DNA of 64,000 nucleotides from Karalla daura (Eukaryota; Chordata; Actinopteri; Chaetodontiformes; Leiognathidae). The DNA lies in assembly GCA_029224185.1 (NCBI GenBank), contig CM055198.1, positions 6,824,210 through 6,888,209 of the forward strand, read 5' to 3'. Shown here piece by piece: positions 37,885 through 51,289 of the stretch. The notes below the pieces were generated by a model. It worked only from the letters and a program-made list of their open reading frames with translations. It searched no databases and was not told where the DNA came from. Position numbers and translations under genes: made by a program. Positions within the stretch are counted from its first letter, which is position 1. Each line of letters starts with the position of its first letter.

Positions 37885-40184
37885 AGGCATCCTTGGCGAG
37901 CGTTCACACATGATTTCATGACCCACGGTGTTCGCACCTGATTCTCGCGCCTCCTGAGTCTTAATCAAGTTGTTTGTTTCAGAGGAGGCTTCATTAGTTT
38001 GCTCTCTTTGATTGTGCGGGTGTGAATGCCTCTGAGTGAGCGTGTGCGCCCACTCGCGCGTTAACGTGCATTCGGCATCCGGAAACGGGCGCGTGCCGTC
38101 CTTGAGCGCGCAACAAACAAATGTAAACACAAGTAGCAAACACCCCCCCCGTGACTTGATCGCATTGATCATTTTTCATCGTCAGCTCCCTTTGTTATTG
38201 GGAATAGGGGGTCATTAGGATGCAGGCTGCGGTGGAGAGGGTGTTAAAAGATGTTTTCCTTTATGGAGAATGATTTGTTTGTTTTGCGTTCCAGCTCACT
38301 AGCCTCTTGGGCCCTAACCTACATTACAGTACAAAGACTATTAATCATTGATGATCAGACCTTTTAATACTGCTCATATAATATTTATCTGCACGCGAAT
38401 AAAACAAATGAAGAGTTCGGTTACAAAACACCAGATATCTATTCGGAGGGAACTTGTTACCTGAAGATTATCAGCCCCAACAGGCGGAAAACTGTAGGGT
38501 TGATGTGTTTGGCCCTTTACGGCAATGTGTGTACCTAGATCCATCAATCTGAGTTCGTGTGCGCATAAATTGCTGTGCGCTCAAAGACCTCTGCAATTGG
38601 AAATTTTGACATAGCCTTTCTGTTTTACACAGCTCAGCTTCCCCAGGTTTCGACGCCTCAGGGAAAGCACAGAAACAACGGCATGGACCAACAGATCCAG
38701 GCTTCCAGAAAAACGCAGAGAATCAAGCCAGTGAGTGTGGTAGAAGTGAGATGAGTCTTTACAGGGCAAAGAAAACAGAGACAAAGTTCATGGATGTGAT
38801 TATAAAAGCAGCATTGTGAGGGGCCACTATGAGTTATACATGGAGATAACGGGGAATGAGAGATAACAGGGAATGGAAAAAGGAGATATTACAGCTTTGT
38901 TTTAATGAAGATGTGCTGAGATTTTTTCAGTGGCTGTGACTCTTAAGATGTGAAGTGACTTGTCAAAGAGGAAATGTGAAAACCAGGCTTCTTTTTTTTC
39001 TAAAATTAAACTTGTTAATAATGCATTTGTCATCAAAGATGTTGCGATAGGTGAAAGTTGTGAAAGGTGTGTTTTTTATTTTCAGTTGGAACATGACTTG
39101 GTATTATTATCAGTGCATTCATCAAAATCTCTACTTTCAAGGAATTTCATAAGGAAAATGTTATTTTAGCTGATAATTAGCTGTTAACTTAGCCTTATGT
39201 AAATATTTACACTGTGTATATGTGAATCATCAATTTATGCACTGAATTATGACCCGAATTCATCACGTTTGCTAATCTTTGCTTGAGGAAATGTTGGACC
39301 TAACTGGACCTCCACCTGCTCGAGAGGGAGTAAACCCCTGGCAGAGATTTGATTTTTCACTCAACAACATGGTTTTACAGTGCCGGAGTTCCTTTAAATG
39401 TGGTCTATATGTCACTTTGAACATGTCTTGTGTCCTGTGAAAATTATTCTTTGAACGCCTAATTGACGTACAAACCCTCCGCGCTGAAAAGCAGCAATAT
39501 TCTTGGAGTATTTTTGCCACAGGCCTCTTGAGAATCTCATATCTAAAGCAAATGCAGATTAATCATATTATCCAGACATTCATTATCACTGAGGAGAGAA
39601 ATGTCTCGAGAGGTCAATTAACCCCGAGTGTGAACTGAGAACTCTCGGCTCACACATCCAATAAGCCAAGATAAAAAAAAGGAAAGGAAGAAAAAAAACG
39701 ACACACATACGCGTGCACCCCAGCAGGCTACTATCATGACGACGTGACATCAAAACATAGCTAATTTCCGTTCACGCATTGTCTGTACCCCCCTCACCCC
39801 TTTGATTGCACACATTCGCACACACACACATGCTGTACATATTACCAAGCAGACTGCTGTCCTTTAATCACAACTCATGTTTTAATTGGAGTAAGTGTGA
39901 AGGAAATAAGAGCCGCTAAAGTGGCTCAGTCTGGCACAGGCACATTACAGCATGAGACGGCTGGAGCCAACTTAGTAGATTCACATATGCTTTAATCATA
40001 AGGTCACTTAACAGTCAGCCTGCAAGTGGAGGTTGCCAGACTAGTTTTAGATTCTCTCTCAATTGGTCCTGTAATCGCATGTTGGACATGAAAAGAAGGT
40101 GTATAGTGGTTTGCCTACTTCCTGGAGTGAGTGAATCTGAGCAATTTGCCTTAATTTTACTCATGTTGTTAAATTATATGCATA
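37885..40184. other. Unique non-coding block
   Basis: A small tandem duplication (GAGATAAC.GGGAATG, twice) lies near 38845-38876. No gene is supported. Confidence 0.45.
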
Positions 40185-40350
40185 GTCTAGCTTTTGGGGA
40201 ATTTATTTCTCCTTTGCCGAGAGTTGGTTAAATTAGTTTGTTAAGAAAACTCTAATGCCTAAATGAGAAGAGGCCACCACCTGCAGCTGATTAGCTTAGC
40301 TTAACCTGGCTTAGTCCAAAGCTTCCAAAATCCTGATATCAGCACCCATA
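40185..40350 (+). repeat. Dispersed teleost repeat, forward copy with internal deletions
   Basis: The order is TTTTGGGGAATTTATTTCTC, TTTGCCGAGAGTTGGTTAAA, CAGCTGATTAGCTTAGCTTA, ACCTGGCTTAGTCCAAAGC, CAAAATCCTGATATCAGCACC. This follows the same common teleost repeat seen in reverse at 16985-17165, lacking the middle part. Family name unknown to me. Confidence 0.55.
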
Positions 40351-40431
40351 ACAAGATTGCCAAATTAGCACATTCATTTTGTTAAGTTTTTCACTGTTTT
40401 GAGTCTCGGAGGGGTAAAGACACACTGAAAC

Positions 40432-40508
40432 TGACCCAGGCTTGAACTCTGGGACCAGGAGCACTGCACATGGGGCTCCCACTCTACCCACCGAGCTGTC
40501 CGCCCGCA
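40432..40508 (-). mobile_element. tRNA-like SINE head, reverse orientation
   Basis: In reverse complement: GGACAGCTCGGTGGGTAGAG (A-box-like) and then CAGAGTTCAAGCCTGGGTCA (B-box-like). The spacing and sequence fit the RNA polymerase III promoter part of a tRNA-derived SINE. It lacks a credible cloverleaf and acceptor stem, so it is not called as a tRNA gene. Confidence 0.45.
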
Positions 40509-40509
40509 C

Positions 40510-41974
40510 ATTTCTTGGCCTGCCTCCTCCATTTCTTGGTCACCTCAGAGAGTCTTGTCTTCACTGTGAGGTTGCCAGGCAATCACCAGAGGCCCCAGTG
40601 TTTGTGCTAAGCTCGGCCCCACGTTGTGAGATTTATGCTTTATCAGAAGCACAATACAAGGGGAGAGAAGACCTAGCTGACAACTGCATGGTTGCTTTAG
40701 CCACTTCCCAACGCTGTTCTCAGGGAACCATCTTCTCAGCACGTGCCAAAGTGAGTTTAAGAGAAGATGACTTATCAAAAGCTTTTTATTTTCACCCTCG
40801 GCTGCCTGTCCAATCTTGGCTAGGTCTGCTCCTCAAAAAAAAGGCAAGGAAACCAGGTGGAATGCTACTATGTGTTTTATTCTTTTTACTTGTTGAAATG
40901 AATTCAGCCTTCAGCTCCATAGAGGTATTGGTTGGTCTTTAAAATACACCAGACCTAATGCTGGAGTCATTTTCCGGGCAACTGCACCTGTCTCGAATGC
41001 TCATTAATACAGGATTCATGAGTGTTATTCTACCGCCCATTGATACATAATCAGCATGTGTGAGCCGGATGTTATTTCTCACAGATACGAGTCAAATTGT
41101 TTCAGTGCTGCTTTCACAAGCACTCTGGAGACCTGTACACATGTGTGAACACAAATGCATAGAAACCGTGCACACGCGGCCTCCCAGCACCTCAAGTCTG
41201 AGTATGTACAGGGAGCGTGTGGTTCAGACCCTCAGCTACTCAGGCCTTTAAATTGGTCCCTGTGAGATGCGTGAGGTCTGACCACAGGGCTGACCTCTCA
41301 CTTTTCACCTGTGTATCAAAGAATTAGTCTCTGTCAACTGGATCAATACCTCCCTCAGATCTCCCCACTTCCATGTAGGTCCAGCGTTGTGGAGCATTAG
41401 TGGGCTGATGATAATAATGGCACTGGCCATCTACTCAGAACCTGCTGTCAGATTTCAGGTTTAATTTCTGGGATAGTTTTCCTACTGTTGTTTGTTAAAA
41501 TCGCCTTGGGATTCGATTAGGGAAAGCAACGATCAGAAATTTGGCTCATTAATGTGCTCCCAAATGGATTTGTCTTAATTGTCACTTTTCAAGGAGTCAG
41601 TATTTAAAAAAATCTTTGACCTTTAGTTAAGATGTCTGAATTAAGATAATGAGGTATTATTCATCATAACTCCTTTTCACACATCTAAAAAGACAGATCT
41701 CTAAACTCAGTTGTGAATTACATTTTAGCTGCACTGTGCTGATCTAATGCACTCTAATCCAGCAGAAAGCAAATATCGCTTTTAGAAAGGGATCTCCAGT
41801 TTTTGTTGAAACGAGGTGTTTATTCATCTTGAAGGCTCTGCTTTTGTCTTGCTGTCGAGATATTGTATTTTTTTACAAAGAGAAATGTGTCTCGGCTTTA
41901 CCAGGGTCCACGACTCTGAAAGGAGTCGGAGTTTAAACTATGCCCAAACCAGACTCCATGCCTGGCTGCAGGGC
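40510..41974. other. Unique non-coding block
   Basis: An open frame of 166 codons (40442-40942, plus) begins in the SINE head and is not protein-like. No exon seen. Confidence 0.45.
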
Positions 41975-41975
41975 A

Positions 41976-42008
<33 letters not shown>
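41976..42008. repeat. (CA)n microsatellite
   Basis: About 16 CA units. Confidence 0.92.
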
Positions 42009-42011
<3 letters not shown>

Positions 42012-42666
42012 ACGACGGTCATGTTGGGCCTGCCAAAGACCGTGAACTCAGTCACCTGCCAAGAGTTGAACCGAGCCAGGTCACTGTCCTCGTAGAGACT
42101 TCCTGAAACCGTCCTCTCATACCCATGCTGAGAAATTCTCTCTGCTCATTGACATCTTTATATTGATTAGATCTAGAAGAAAAGCAATCAGTGCTGTCAT
42201 TTGTTTCAGTGACGAACGGCACAGGTAATCCCTTAGAAACTACTGCTCGTACGAACGGCCATACTGATTGATTATTAACTGCGATCGTTAGCGGACCCGC
42301 CGTCCGCTAAATGCTTCTGAACGGAGTCATTCCCACAGACTGATTCGTGGCTGCTGAGATGCCAGTACAGATGGACTGAATCGGGATGAGGCCAACAGCC
42401 GTGTCTGTGGAGCTAAACTCCTGGTGAATTGTGCCAGTGCAGAAACGCACCACGTTGGGGCCTGGCCGCTATGGCGCTTGAGCCCTGGCAGAGAGAACAG
42501 AGGGCCCCTTGTTTGGCAGAGGCATGTGGACAGGAAACATAATGCATTCACATGATAATGAGCCTGCGAATACGTGCTCCTCGCGCCGTCTTGCTTTCTC
42601 TCCCGTACAGTACAGGTCTTTGGACAGATGAGGGGCAAAAACACATGCCTAAATGTACTGTACACT

Positions 42667-42688
42667 GACACACACACACACGCACACA
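42667..42688. repeat. (CA)n microsatellite
   Basis: About 11 units with one CG interruption. Confidence 0.8.
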
Positions 42689-42689
42689 G

Positions 42690-43930
42690 AAAGAGGCACA
42701 CAAATGTATGAACTGTCTCACAAACCCCTCACTGTCTGGTGCAGAACGGCCTGATCGTCAGTCTCATCACCAAGGAGACGGGCGCTAAGCGGGCGCCTGG
42801 CAGAGACAGACTGGCATTTAGCATTTAGGACCCCACAAAGCTTTCAGGCAGGGTATGCAGGCCCTTTTTAATGAAGAGGGAGAGACAGCGGTCACATGAA
42901 CACACGCGGAGAAGTGAATAAAAGAGGAGAGACGGTGCTGGGCGCCTGCATGGAAGAGCAAGAGCGGTTCGAGGAGTGAGAACAGCGGAAAGCAGGCTGG
43001 CAACAGTTGGACCGGGTGAAAGCACAACTGTAGAGGGCAAAACAGCACGGCGAGGCAAGGAAATAAATGAATCACTGCAGCTGAGAGGTAGAAAGGCAGA
43101 CAGGAGCAGAGAAATAGAGAGATTTCCTTGTCTGTTTTACTCTGCCAAGTGCTTCACAGCAGCGTCTGAATAACTGCTGAGATCGATGTATCTAACATCA
43201 TGAAACACCTCTGAGCGTTAAGAGGCGCATGTGTGATTTCAGCTGACGTCACGGACAAGGGAAACTATTAATACCCATGCCCACCTGAGTCTCCACCAGG
43301 CTGGGGAGAGGAAATGCAGTGCAAATGAACTGTAAAAATAAGGTTGGTTTTTTTTTTTACATATCCATTCACAAGTCCCAGAGCTGGCAAGACGGAATGA
43401 AAAGAGGGGAAATTGAGCATTTGGGCTGTTGAAAAGTCTCTGCCCTCTAAACAGAGAGAGAAAGATCAGTGCACAAAGCAAACACGTTAAATGTGTCTGA
43501 GAGTTTAAGAGAGAAGGTGAGGAAACGCAACTCAAACAGAAGCAGAGAGCAACAAAAGGCATATGAGGTTGTCACATATGGCTCCTTTCAGCCAGGCCTG
43601 TACTTTATTCCTGCTTAGCTCTTTTATTTCTGTAAAAGGAGCTTTTCTCTTCTTCAAACTTTTCCAGCAGTTTTCTTTCTAGTGTCTCGCCCTCAAGCAT
43701 GAAGTAGCATGTTTCACATTTGCAATAGGGAATACTTTTTGAAGAAAACAGTGCACTGCATGCATTACATTTATTATCAGCAAAGTTTTCACTGACAACA
43801 TACTTCATTTACTTGCTTGTGGCAACTTGAGCATCAATAAACTTTTTCATGGTTATGTAGGACTTTCTGTTTGGAGAGGAGTCGGTCCACAGTCTGACTC
43901 CACATTCCAGAAGCGTGCGTGTTTATTTCA
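42690..43930. other. Unique non-coding block
   Basis: Nothing beyond a short poly-T at 43349-43359. No exon recognised. Confidence 0.45.
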
Positions 43931-43935
43931 GCTGG

Positions 43936-44033
43936 AGACATTGCCCCTAGGTGTGAGTGGAAATGAATGGTGAGAGTGGTAGGACCTGTGACCTATCCTG
44001 GGTGTATTTCCTGCGTTCAGCCTATGTGTGAAG
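43936..44033 (+). mobile_element. SINE-like repeat fragment (3' part)
   Basis: ACATTGCCCCTAGGTGTGAG, GAATGGTGAGAGTGG and GACCTATCCTGGGTGTATTT match the 3' half of the same SINE-like family. Head and middle are absent. Confidence 0.5.
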
Positions 44034-44039
44034 GTATCT

Positions 44040-46480
44040 CCACTGTATTAATATTTAACCATACATACTAAAACCTAACCATGCACACAAGTTGGGATGA
44101 GCATACAAGCCTATTCTGTCAAAACTCTGCATTTTATGCATGTACCAGCCACGTGTCTGTGAGTTCAGTGCAGTACAAGTACATAGAAAGAACTCAGAAG
44201 GTAAAAAAAATCCCATCTGATACTATTCTGGCAGCAATTATATTTCCCTCACAACATAACTGGCAAAAATTAGTATTTTTATTAGCATAAAAACTATTTC
44301 TAAGGGACAGGGTTGCATATATTACCAGCTGATTCCAGCATTGCATTAGACATCTATTTTATGACTGACCACAAGGCATCACAGTCCATATTCATGAACA
44401 TCCCCTGTACAACTTCTTCTACTGGTCCACAATCAGTTCTTACACCCTGTCACAGTCGCTCTTATTCAACTTCTGTGATTTTCTGTCGCACACATGTACA
44501 GTAGGGGTATTCTCTGACACTACCTGAACATAAAATTTTCATTGCCAAACACGGTTCCACTGACCACCACGGTGCATAACATGAAAATAAAGAATATGAG
44601 CCGTTTGTGGGTTTCTCACTCACTCACAGATTCAGCCTCAGACCAACTGTTAAACCAGGTGTGAAATCTGCCTGTGTGGCTGATTTATTCCCTCAGCTTC
44701 ACTGTAACCTCTCCATCTCAAGTCAACTGGGCTGCAGCTATTCTCCCACTCACGCTCCTTCAGACTTCAGCTCTCATTCCACCGGCTCCGGCCTCGCACT
44801 GTCTGTGACGCTTTGATTACCCGCCATGAAACACTATATCATGCACGGCTCATCTCATCTGCGCGGCCAATTCACTGTATTAATTTTTCATCCTAATTTA
44901 AACAAGGATTAATTAAAATTGGAGTCATTTTTTCTCATTCCCCGCTGTGTGTGGCAGCGGTGTAATCTGTCACAGAGTAGCTGCTTCAGCTCTTCTGCGC
45001 TACCTGCATTCATGGGCTTTTATCCGAGCGCTGTTTTATTAGAACAATGGCGAGGAGCGTCTCATGTGGCTCTTGAACGAACACCGACGGCAGTCTCAAT
45101 AGGCCCGCCTCTTTAAGATCCTCCCCATTTTAACGACGAGTAATTTTTTCCTATTGTGCTCTAAAATGCAACACACATCCCCACACCTCTCTCATCGCCA
45201 AGTGGAGCACTAATAAAGTCAGGCTACATCTCTCTCCTTCCCTATCTCTCCCTGTGCCTCACACCCACTTTCTGGGCATTGTGTTGTCCTATTCTGCTTA
45301 ATTACAAAGCACAAAAGACGAAGAGCCACACATTCAAGTCTGGCCATCAGAGACCTAAATTCCAATGGGGAAATCATCCTCTAAATACAGAGAAATCGTT
45401 CTGGAATGGGACAATGTCCCGTGTTAATAAAGCACCCTCCAGCCGGGTACAATGGAGTCATTGATCATCTCGTGTCACTGTTAAAACACCGCGTTTCATC
45501 TCCCGGCTTTAATAAAGGGAAAATGTCAACCGTTTACAGGCCTGAGAAGATGGATCACTTGATATTCTGCCATTGATTATGAGATATGTTTATGAAGAGT
45601 TAGACTTCGACTTTCAGGGTCCCTGAGAGTGTTGTCTCTGTCCTGCACGCTCTGGCTGAGCTCGGCCCATTTCCCCACCCTGTAGTTTCTATCTATATCT
45701 ATATTATATAGTGCTATTGTCTACCGTCCCAGTGCCCATCTGCTATCTTCACTGACAGCACGTCACTTCGGAGTAATGACAGTGAACTGTAATTGCACAT
45801 CATTGTTGCTTTGCCATAATTACAGTTGTGATGGTGCACAGGGAGAAAACGACGAAACAGTCTCTGGGTAATTACCCAAATTGACTTTATGGTAGTTAAT
45901 TGGATTGTTTGACATTGTGTGGATGTGAGCATCTTTGCATGTGTGCATCTGTGTATTTGTGTGTATGTTCAAGTATGTGTTTGTGTGTATTTGTACGCAC
46001 ACGTATATGAGAGCAATTGAGGGTAAATAAATATCCCCAGGAGGCTCTATTTGTAGGAACAGCAGGACAAAAGCATGCCATCACCATTTGCAACCACCTC
46101 AGCTCAGGGAATTTCACTGGTATAGCACATACTGTATATTCACACTACATTTTACTTACGGAGCCTATTTAAAACCAATCAAACATTTTCACTTTTTGCT
46201 TCAAGTCTTCACTCATGCACATGATTCCTTCTATTCTAAATTCCTGAAAAATTAAACTCAACATCCGTTGGTTATTTCTCAAAGAGATGAGATCATCTTC
46301 CTGAAGTGGCAGAAAGGGTGATTGAATTCTCAACTCAATTTCTTTACCAGTTAGACTTGGGAACAAAACATGGCACAGATTTTTACTGGAGCAGATAAAC
46401 TGAGATGTGACTAAAAGATAAGATCACATACTATTTAGAATTATTTTTCACTCAAACATTTGGTATCTCAGGCTCAGGTT
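44040..46480. other. Unique non-coding block
   Basis: Repeat-poor. A TAATTA-rich stretch (about 44860-44930) could be regulatory, without direct proof. No exon seen. Confidence 0.4.
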
Positions 46481-46484
46481 TTGA

Positions 46485-47275
46485 TTACTCTAAAAGAGAA
46501 AGAAAACCTGGGTGTACCCCAGGGCACACTGCTCGGCCCATTATTAATTTCATGACTTTTTTTAGAAAATGTTATGGAAGTAATGAAAATTGTGAAACTT
46601 TTGACATGACATTATTGAACTGACTTTGGTTTCAACAATTTTGGCAACAGATCTGGAATCCTAGATCCATGCAGCATTAGTGTCTGCTATTGATAAGGAT
46701 GGTGAAACCCTGATAAAACAAAAATCAGCTCCAGTGGAAGGAAAACTTTGGCTTGTATATAAAAAGGACATTAAATAAAATCAGATTATTTGATCATACT
46801 GCACACATTCGCACCTTCCTTCACTGGCTCCAAATTTGTGCTAGATCCGGTTTCAAATGCCGTAGCATATAAATAGTAAACAAGCTCACACAATCATATT
46901 TATCTCATCTCACAGTCCCTTATGTACCCTGTGACGCCTGCTGAACCCAGGGAGCTGGCTCACAGGCTGTCACCTACAATCAGAAAGAAATTAGCAGGCA
47001 GCAGAGCATTTCCTACCCGGCAACCTATCTTCACAACTGCCATTCCCTCAGGAAGATAAACCTGTGGAAATCATCAAATCCAATCCCCTCTTTATCTTGA
47101 AAGAAATGCCTTACTTTAACTTGAGGAATACTGCCAAAGAAATCAGATGTGCAGAACTAAGTCGAGAGTTGCTTTTTTTGTTGCTCCGTTACACTCATTT
47201 CCTGTCTGTATCATGTAAAATGCTCTCACTTGGCAGTGGATGGAAAGTCCTTTGAGGGTTTCCCAGGGTGAGGAG
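46485..47275 (+). pseudogene. Decayed non-LTR retrotransposon (CR1/L2-like ORF2 remnant)
   Basis: At 46508-46552 the plus strand translates to LGVPQGTLLGPLLIS, the conserved reverse-transcriptase motif, and then meets a stop. About 280 bases later, near 46822-46866, it reads LHWLQICARSGFKC, matching the LHWLPI.AR..FK motif at the C-terminus of CR1/L2-type ORF2. Further on, AGAGCATTTCCTACCCGGC and ACTGCCATTCCCTC resemble the codons for the downstream RAF.YRAP..WN.LP motif. The two motifs lie closer than in an intact element, and frames shift between them, so there are internal deletions. It is inactive. Confidence 0.7.
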
Positions 47276-47507
47276 CTATGCAAATAAACTTGCTCTGACC
47301 TTCACACCACTATCACTCAAAGCAGACCTCTCTGCTCTGTGATGAACCTGCCCAGCACAACACTGCAGACACACTATCGTAAATTTTGAAAAGACACACC
47401 CCTCTTTGCCTTCTTCGCAAACATCTGAGTGAATATTATGTTTTCCAGACAAGTCACGGTCAACGGGTACATACAGTCATCCAAATGTAAATTCTAACAA
47501 AAGCCTT

Positions 47508-47508
<1 letters not shown>

Positions 47509-47571
<63 letters not shown>

Positions 47572-47575
47572 CGTG
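47509..47575. repeat. (GT)n microsatellite, long
   Basis: About 30 GT units flanked by GCGTGCGTGG. Confidence 0.94.
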
Positions 47576-47579
47576 GGTG

Positions 47580-48963
47580 CATACATGGGTTCACACGCAA
47601 GGTCTTGCTTGTGAGTCTCTGAACTGATCAAATACAGCCAAAGCTATCTATAATCTATAAGCCAGGGTCACAAACCAAATGACAGACATAATCTGTAGCA
47701 AAGCCAGTCTTAGCAGATGATTCGGGCCTTGGCTCAATAGTTTACACATTGTTCCATATTCACAAATCACCTCTTAGCAGACGAGCTGGGTACGGATCAG
47801 CAGCCGTGGCTCATCAGAGGAGGCGAGGGAGTGAGTCACAGCCTCCACGGTCATATAAACGCAACAAAAGAGAGTTGAGATTGGTGCTAATGCAATTACA
47901 GCAGAGAGGGGGGAAAAGTGTGAAGGCACTAAGAGGAAAAGGGATATCAAAAGAGGTTCCACGAAAGGCCACAAATCAAAGGTTTATTTGTGTTCTGAAG
48001 CAATTATAAACTCAATCTCTTTTCGACTGAAAGACCCGACAGCACACCTCCTCGTTTCCTTTTTTTTCCCTTACATGTGGAAACACCAATTTAGACATTT
48101 CTCATCACCTTTTAAGAGATGTTATGTTATGCTAATACACGTTAAATACTACCATTTTCCGTAATTACTCTACTGCATAGTTTCTGCAGTGGAAGGTTAA
48201 CAATATATGATTTCCATACCATACACTGAAGTGATCTAGACTAAAAAGACACTTTCACAATGGCTTGGTTGAACAATGACTCTATTCAAGGCAAAAGATG
48301 TATGACAGGTCCCAAAAGATCACCACATCCTCATTCATGGATTTTGATATTGAAAATGCAGGTAAAAAGACATTCTGAACACAGGCAGGATGTGACATAA
48401 ATTACAAGAGTGACATAAGCCATACAGTCCTCCAATTTCATACACACAACTATACTACACATACAATATTCCTGTCAACTTTTCCTGGTCAGCTTAAAGA
48501 AAAAAAACAAATCTTTAGCTTAACCATTCAGCCCATGTTGATTTTTGCTAAAGATAATATCACTATAATGTTTAAAATATGGTAATGGAAGAAGTTCAGT
48601 AGAAGTAATTAAGGCTTTCGGCCCAGTCTTAAGTGATTGCACGACAGCTGTTCCAGCTCAGGAGCAGCCACTCTGATGTGTGTGTATACAGTATGCTCCT
48701 TTGCACTTCAGCTGCGTCCTGGAGGTGCTGAGCTTATCTGGAAGTATGTGCTTTTAATCACCGAGCAGTTTATCTTATTCTTAAGTGCCAGCTTATTTCT
48801 CCAAGGCACCCGGTTTTCCTGAAGAGAGGAACTCCCCACAGTCTTTGTCATGTGGGACAAACGTGCACGGACTAACGTTCCATTATTGCGTTACCCTTAT
48901 TTAAAGCTCCTCTGATAGCCAGGATCTACTTAAAAGGCTTTTTGTCGGATAGTGGACAAACAG
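47580..48963. other. Unique non-coding block
   Basis: No exon, RNA gene or recognisable transposon. Poly-T near 48059-48068. Confidence 0.45.
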
Positions 48964-48965
48964 GG

Positions 48966-48995
48966 CACACACACACACACACAGACACACACACA
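48966..48995. repeat. (CA)n microsatellite, interrupted
   Basis: CA units with one GA interruption. Confidence 0.85.
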
Positions 48996-48999
48996 TCAG

Positions 49000-50260
49000 C
49001 CACACACGCTTAGTGTGTCAGTGGGGTTTGCGACAATACTACAATGTGGCATTACCAGTTAAGTCCGTACAATATCCTTGTGATATTAGTGTGTGTGGGA
49101 GGGTGGGGTGATGGATCTGTGTGTGCGTGCGTGTGTCTGTAATTACGTGTGGGTGGGTCGGCGCATCTGTGCCTTTAAAATGTGTATGTGTGAGAGTGAG
49201 ATGGTGAATTTGGCCTTTCATATCCTGGCGAAACTATGCGGTGCCGAGTGGATTTGCATATTGAGCACATTACAAGTACAAAGCAGTGTACGGCGCACTG
49301 AATGGCGTTTCCCTGCCCCCTCCCCACTGCTAGTCTCCGGGCTGTCAGGGAGGGCAACCAGATAAGACAGTGCAGGCATGGATTAAGGGTTGAAGGGGCA
49401 GAGCAGCATATGGTGCCCCCTGATATCCATGCCCCTTATACTGTTGTTAGACCAACACGGCCCACGTGGTTGCCACGATGAGCAGGTCTCCCAGAGTGTC
49501 AGGAGACGGTGCTCATCTCCTCTCACTGTTATTCTGCGATTTCAAGATTTTAGAGTGGCCAACGGGCCGTAGAGAGAAAGCATGCACATTCATGCATCTA
49601 AAAGTTGTCACGTCTCTTGCTGCAAGGCATCGCAGTGAGTTAGATCCTCGGGAGATTTTCACAGCTGGCAAAACGCAAGGAAGTGAAAGTAAATGGTCAA
49701 AATTCTGGTTGAGTATGTTTGGAGTGTTCCTGCTGAGGTAAGGAGGGTAAAGGTGAGGGTGAGAGTGACAAAAAAAACCTCCTTTTTCATGTTAATGTCT
49801 GTGCTTGATGGACAGCAGCTGGCAGCTGAGCTCCAGCGTGACAGAATATACTCTTCTAAAGAGGCAGAAATCTAGACCTCACGTGGAGAAGCCTGGCATG
49901 TGTAGACTACGACATGTGTAGACTGAAAATAATTCTGTGAAGTATACTGTAATGGCGTGTTCAGCCTCAGGTGTGTCCATGTGTGCATGCCCTGCTTGTG
50001 TATGCATTCAAATTAGTGTTGGTCGTTGTGTCTGTGTTGCCATGAACGTGTATAGCCAACATTTATCAGTGAGATGCGTTTGCGAGGGCATATCTGCATG
50101 TGTGTGGACTGGATAAGTGTGTGTTCTCCAGTTTGTCAGAGTCCCACCTGTGCCCCCTCCTGTTCTACAGAATACAACCGCGACAATGTTAAGGTGAAGT
50201 CTGCTGTAACAATGCACAGATGGGATCTCTCTAATTCTCTGTCTCTGTCTCTTTTGCTCT
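49000..50260. other. Unique non-coding block
   Basis: GT-rich degenerate sequence near 49090-49200, otherwise unique. No exon recognised. Confidence 0.4.
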
Positions 50261-50279
50261 TTCTCTCTCTCTCTCTCTC
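50261..50279. repeat. (TC)n microsatellite
   Basis: About 9 perfect units within a TC-rich stretch. Confidence 0.8.
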
Positions 50280-50458
50280 ACTTTCTCTGCGCCCCGACGC
50301 GCCATTCTTCCTGGCTGTACACATGTATCAGAGCTGACATGCTCATTCGTTGTCTACAAGGACAGAACAAGCGGGGACCACTTTTCAGTCTCATGCCGAT
50401 CCCTGGAAAGTCATTTGTGTGTCGATGGAGTGTGTGGGAGGATGCAGAGGAAGAGACA

Positions 50459-50476
50459 ACGAGAGAGAGAGAGAGA
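50459..50476. repeat. (GA)n microsatellite
   Basis: About 8 GA units. Confidence 0.75.
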
Positions 50477-50479
50477 AAT

Positions 50480-51150
50480 GTAAAGTGTGCAGAAAGCAGG
50501 CACAGAGGGAAATAGAGACTGAAAAAGAGCGACAGTGAGGGAGCAAAACTGGAAAACACTGCTGTACATGGAGGCACAAATGAACGCACGCCGTGGGGAG
50601 TGGAGAGGAACAAAAGGGGGGGATACAGGTCAGAGTAAAGAGAGACTGAAGTCCGACTTTTCAAATGACACCAGAAAGAGAGGGAGGGAGGGAGAGTAAG
50701 AACAACGGTGCGCTCCACAGAGCAGAGAATAATGAAACTACAGCGAGCCGCTGCACAGCCTTTCCTACAGGGAGTGCCCGAGGCTGTTAACACACATTTA
50801 CTATGACTTCACCTGCTAATCCTGCTGCAGAGCATTGGTCTGAATTACTATTCCACTGTTTTTATTATCCTGGCAAACGACGTTTGAGCTCATTTCACTT
50901 TAGGGTTCAGGTCTTGATCTGAGCAGTAACTCGTTTTCACTGTATTACTTGGGAGTCTAGAAACACAAACCACTGTGAAATGGGAGTACAACATGAGAAA
51001 AATACATGAGCAGTGTGTGCGTGTGTGTGAGATTTGCCACTCAAAGTGATAAAGACAAGTGTGAACAACTGCACGGACAAGAGTTGCCCTCAGCCACTGC
51101 TGTTGTGAGTGAGATGCAAAGCTGACATGGGTCAACTGGATCAGTGTGTG
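50480..51150. other. Unique non-coding block
   Basis: Purine-rich near 50590-50710. No supported feature. Confidence 0.4.
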
Positions 51151-51159
51151 ACCAATTGC

Positions 51160-51285
51160 TAAAAGCTACATGCTAATATTGGCAGGATAGCAAACTCCAA
51201 AACTGCCCCGGATGCTGAGTCATCAGTGTCAGAATGTGTCCCCCATGTAAGTTGCTTAGGATAAAAACATCAGCTACAATGTAAA
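51160..51285 (+). mobile_element. SINE 3' tail-like fragment
   Basis: CAGAATGTGTCCCCCATGTAAGTTGCTTAGGATAAAAACATCAGCTA is recognisable in pieces. TGTAAGTTGCTTAGGATAAA followed by ACATCAGCTA matches the widespread teleost SINE end TGTAAGTCGCTTTGGATAAA then AGCGTCTGCTAAATG. The 5' boundary is unclear. Confidence 0.5.
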
Positions 51286-51289
51286 ACAT

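Noticed and set aside
37546..38172. A 208-codon minus-strand frame with a hydrophobic N-terminus
   Set aside because: It lies over a CpG-rich segment where stops are rare, has an arginine- and proline-rich body typical of GC-rich chance frames, and shows no known domain or splice context.
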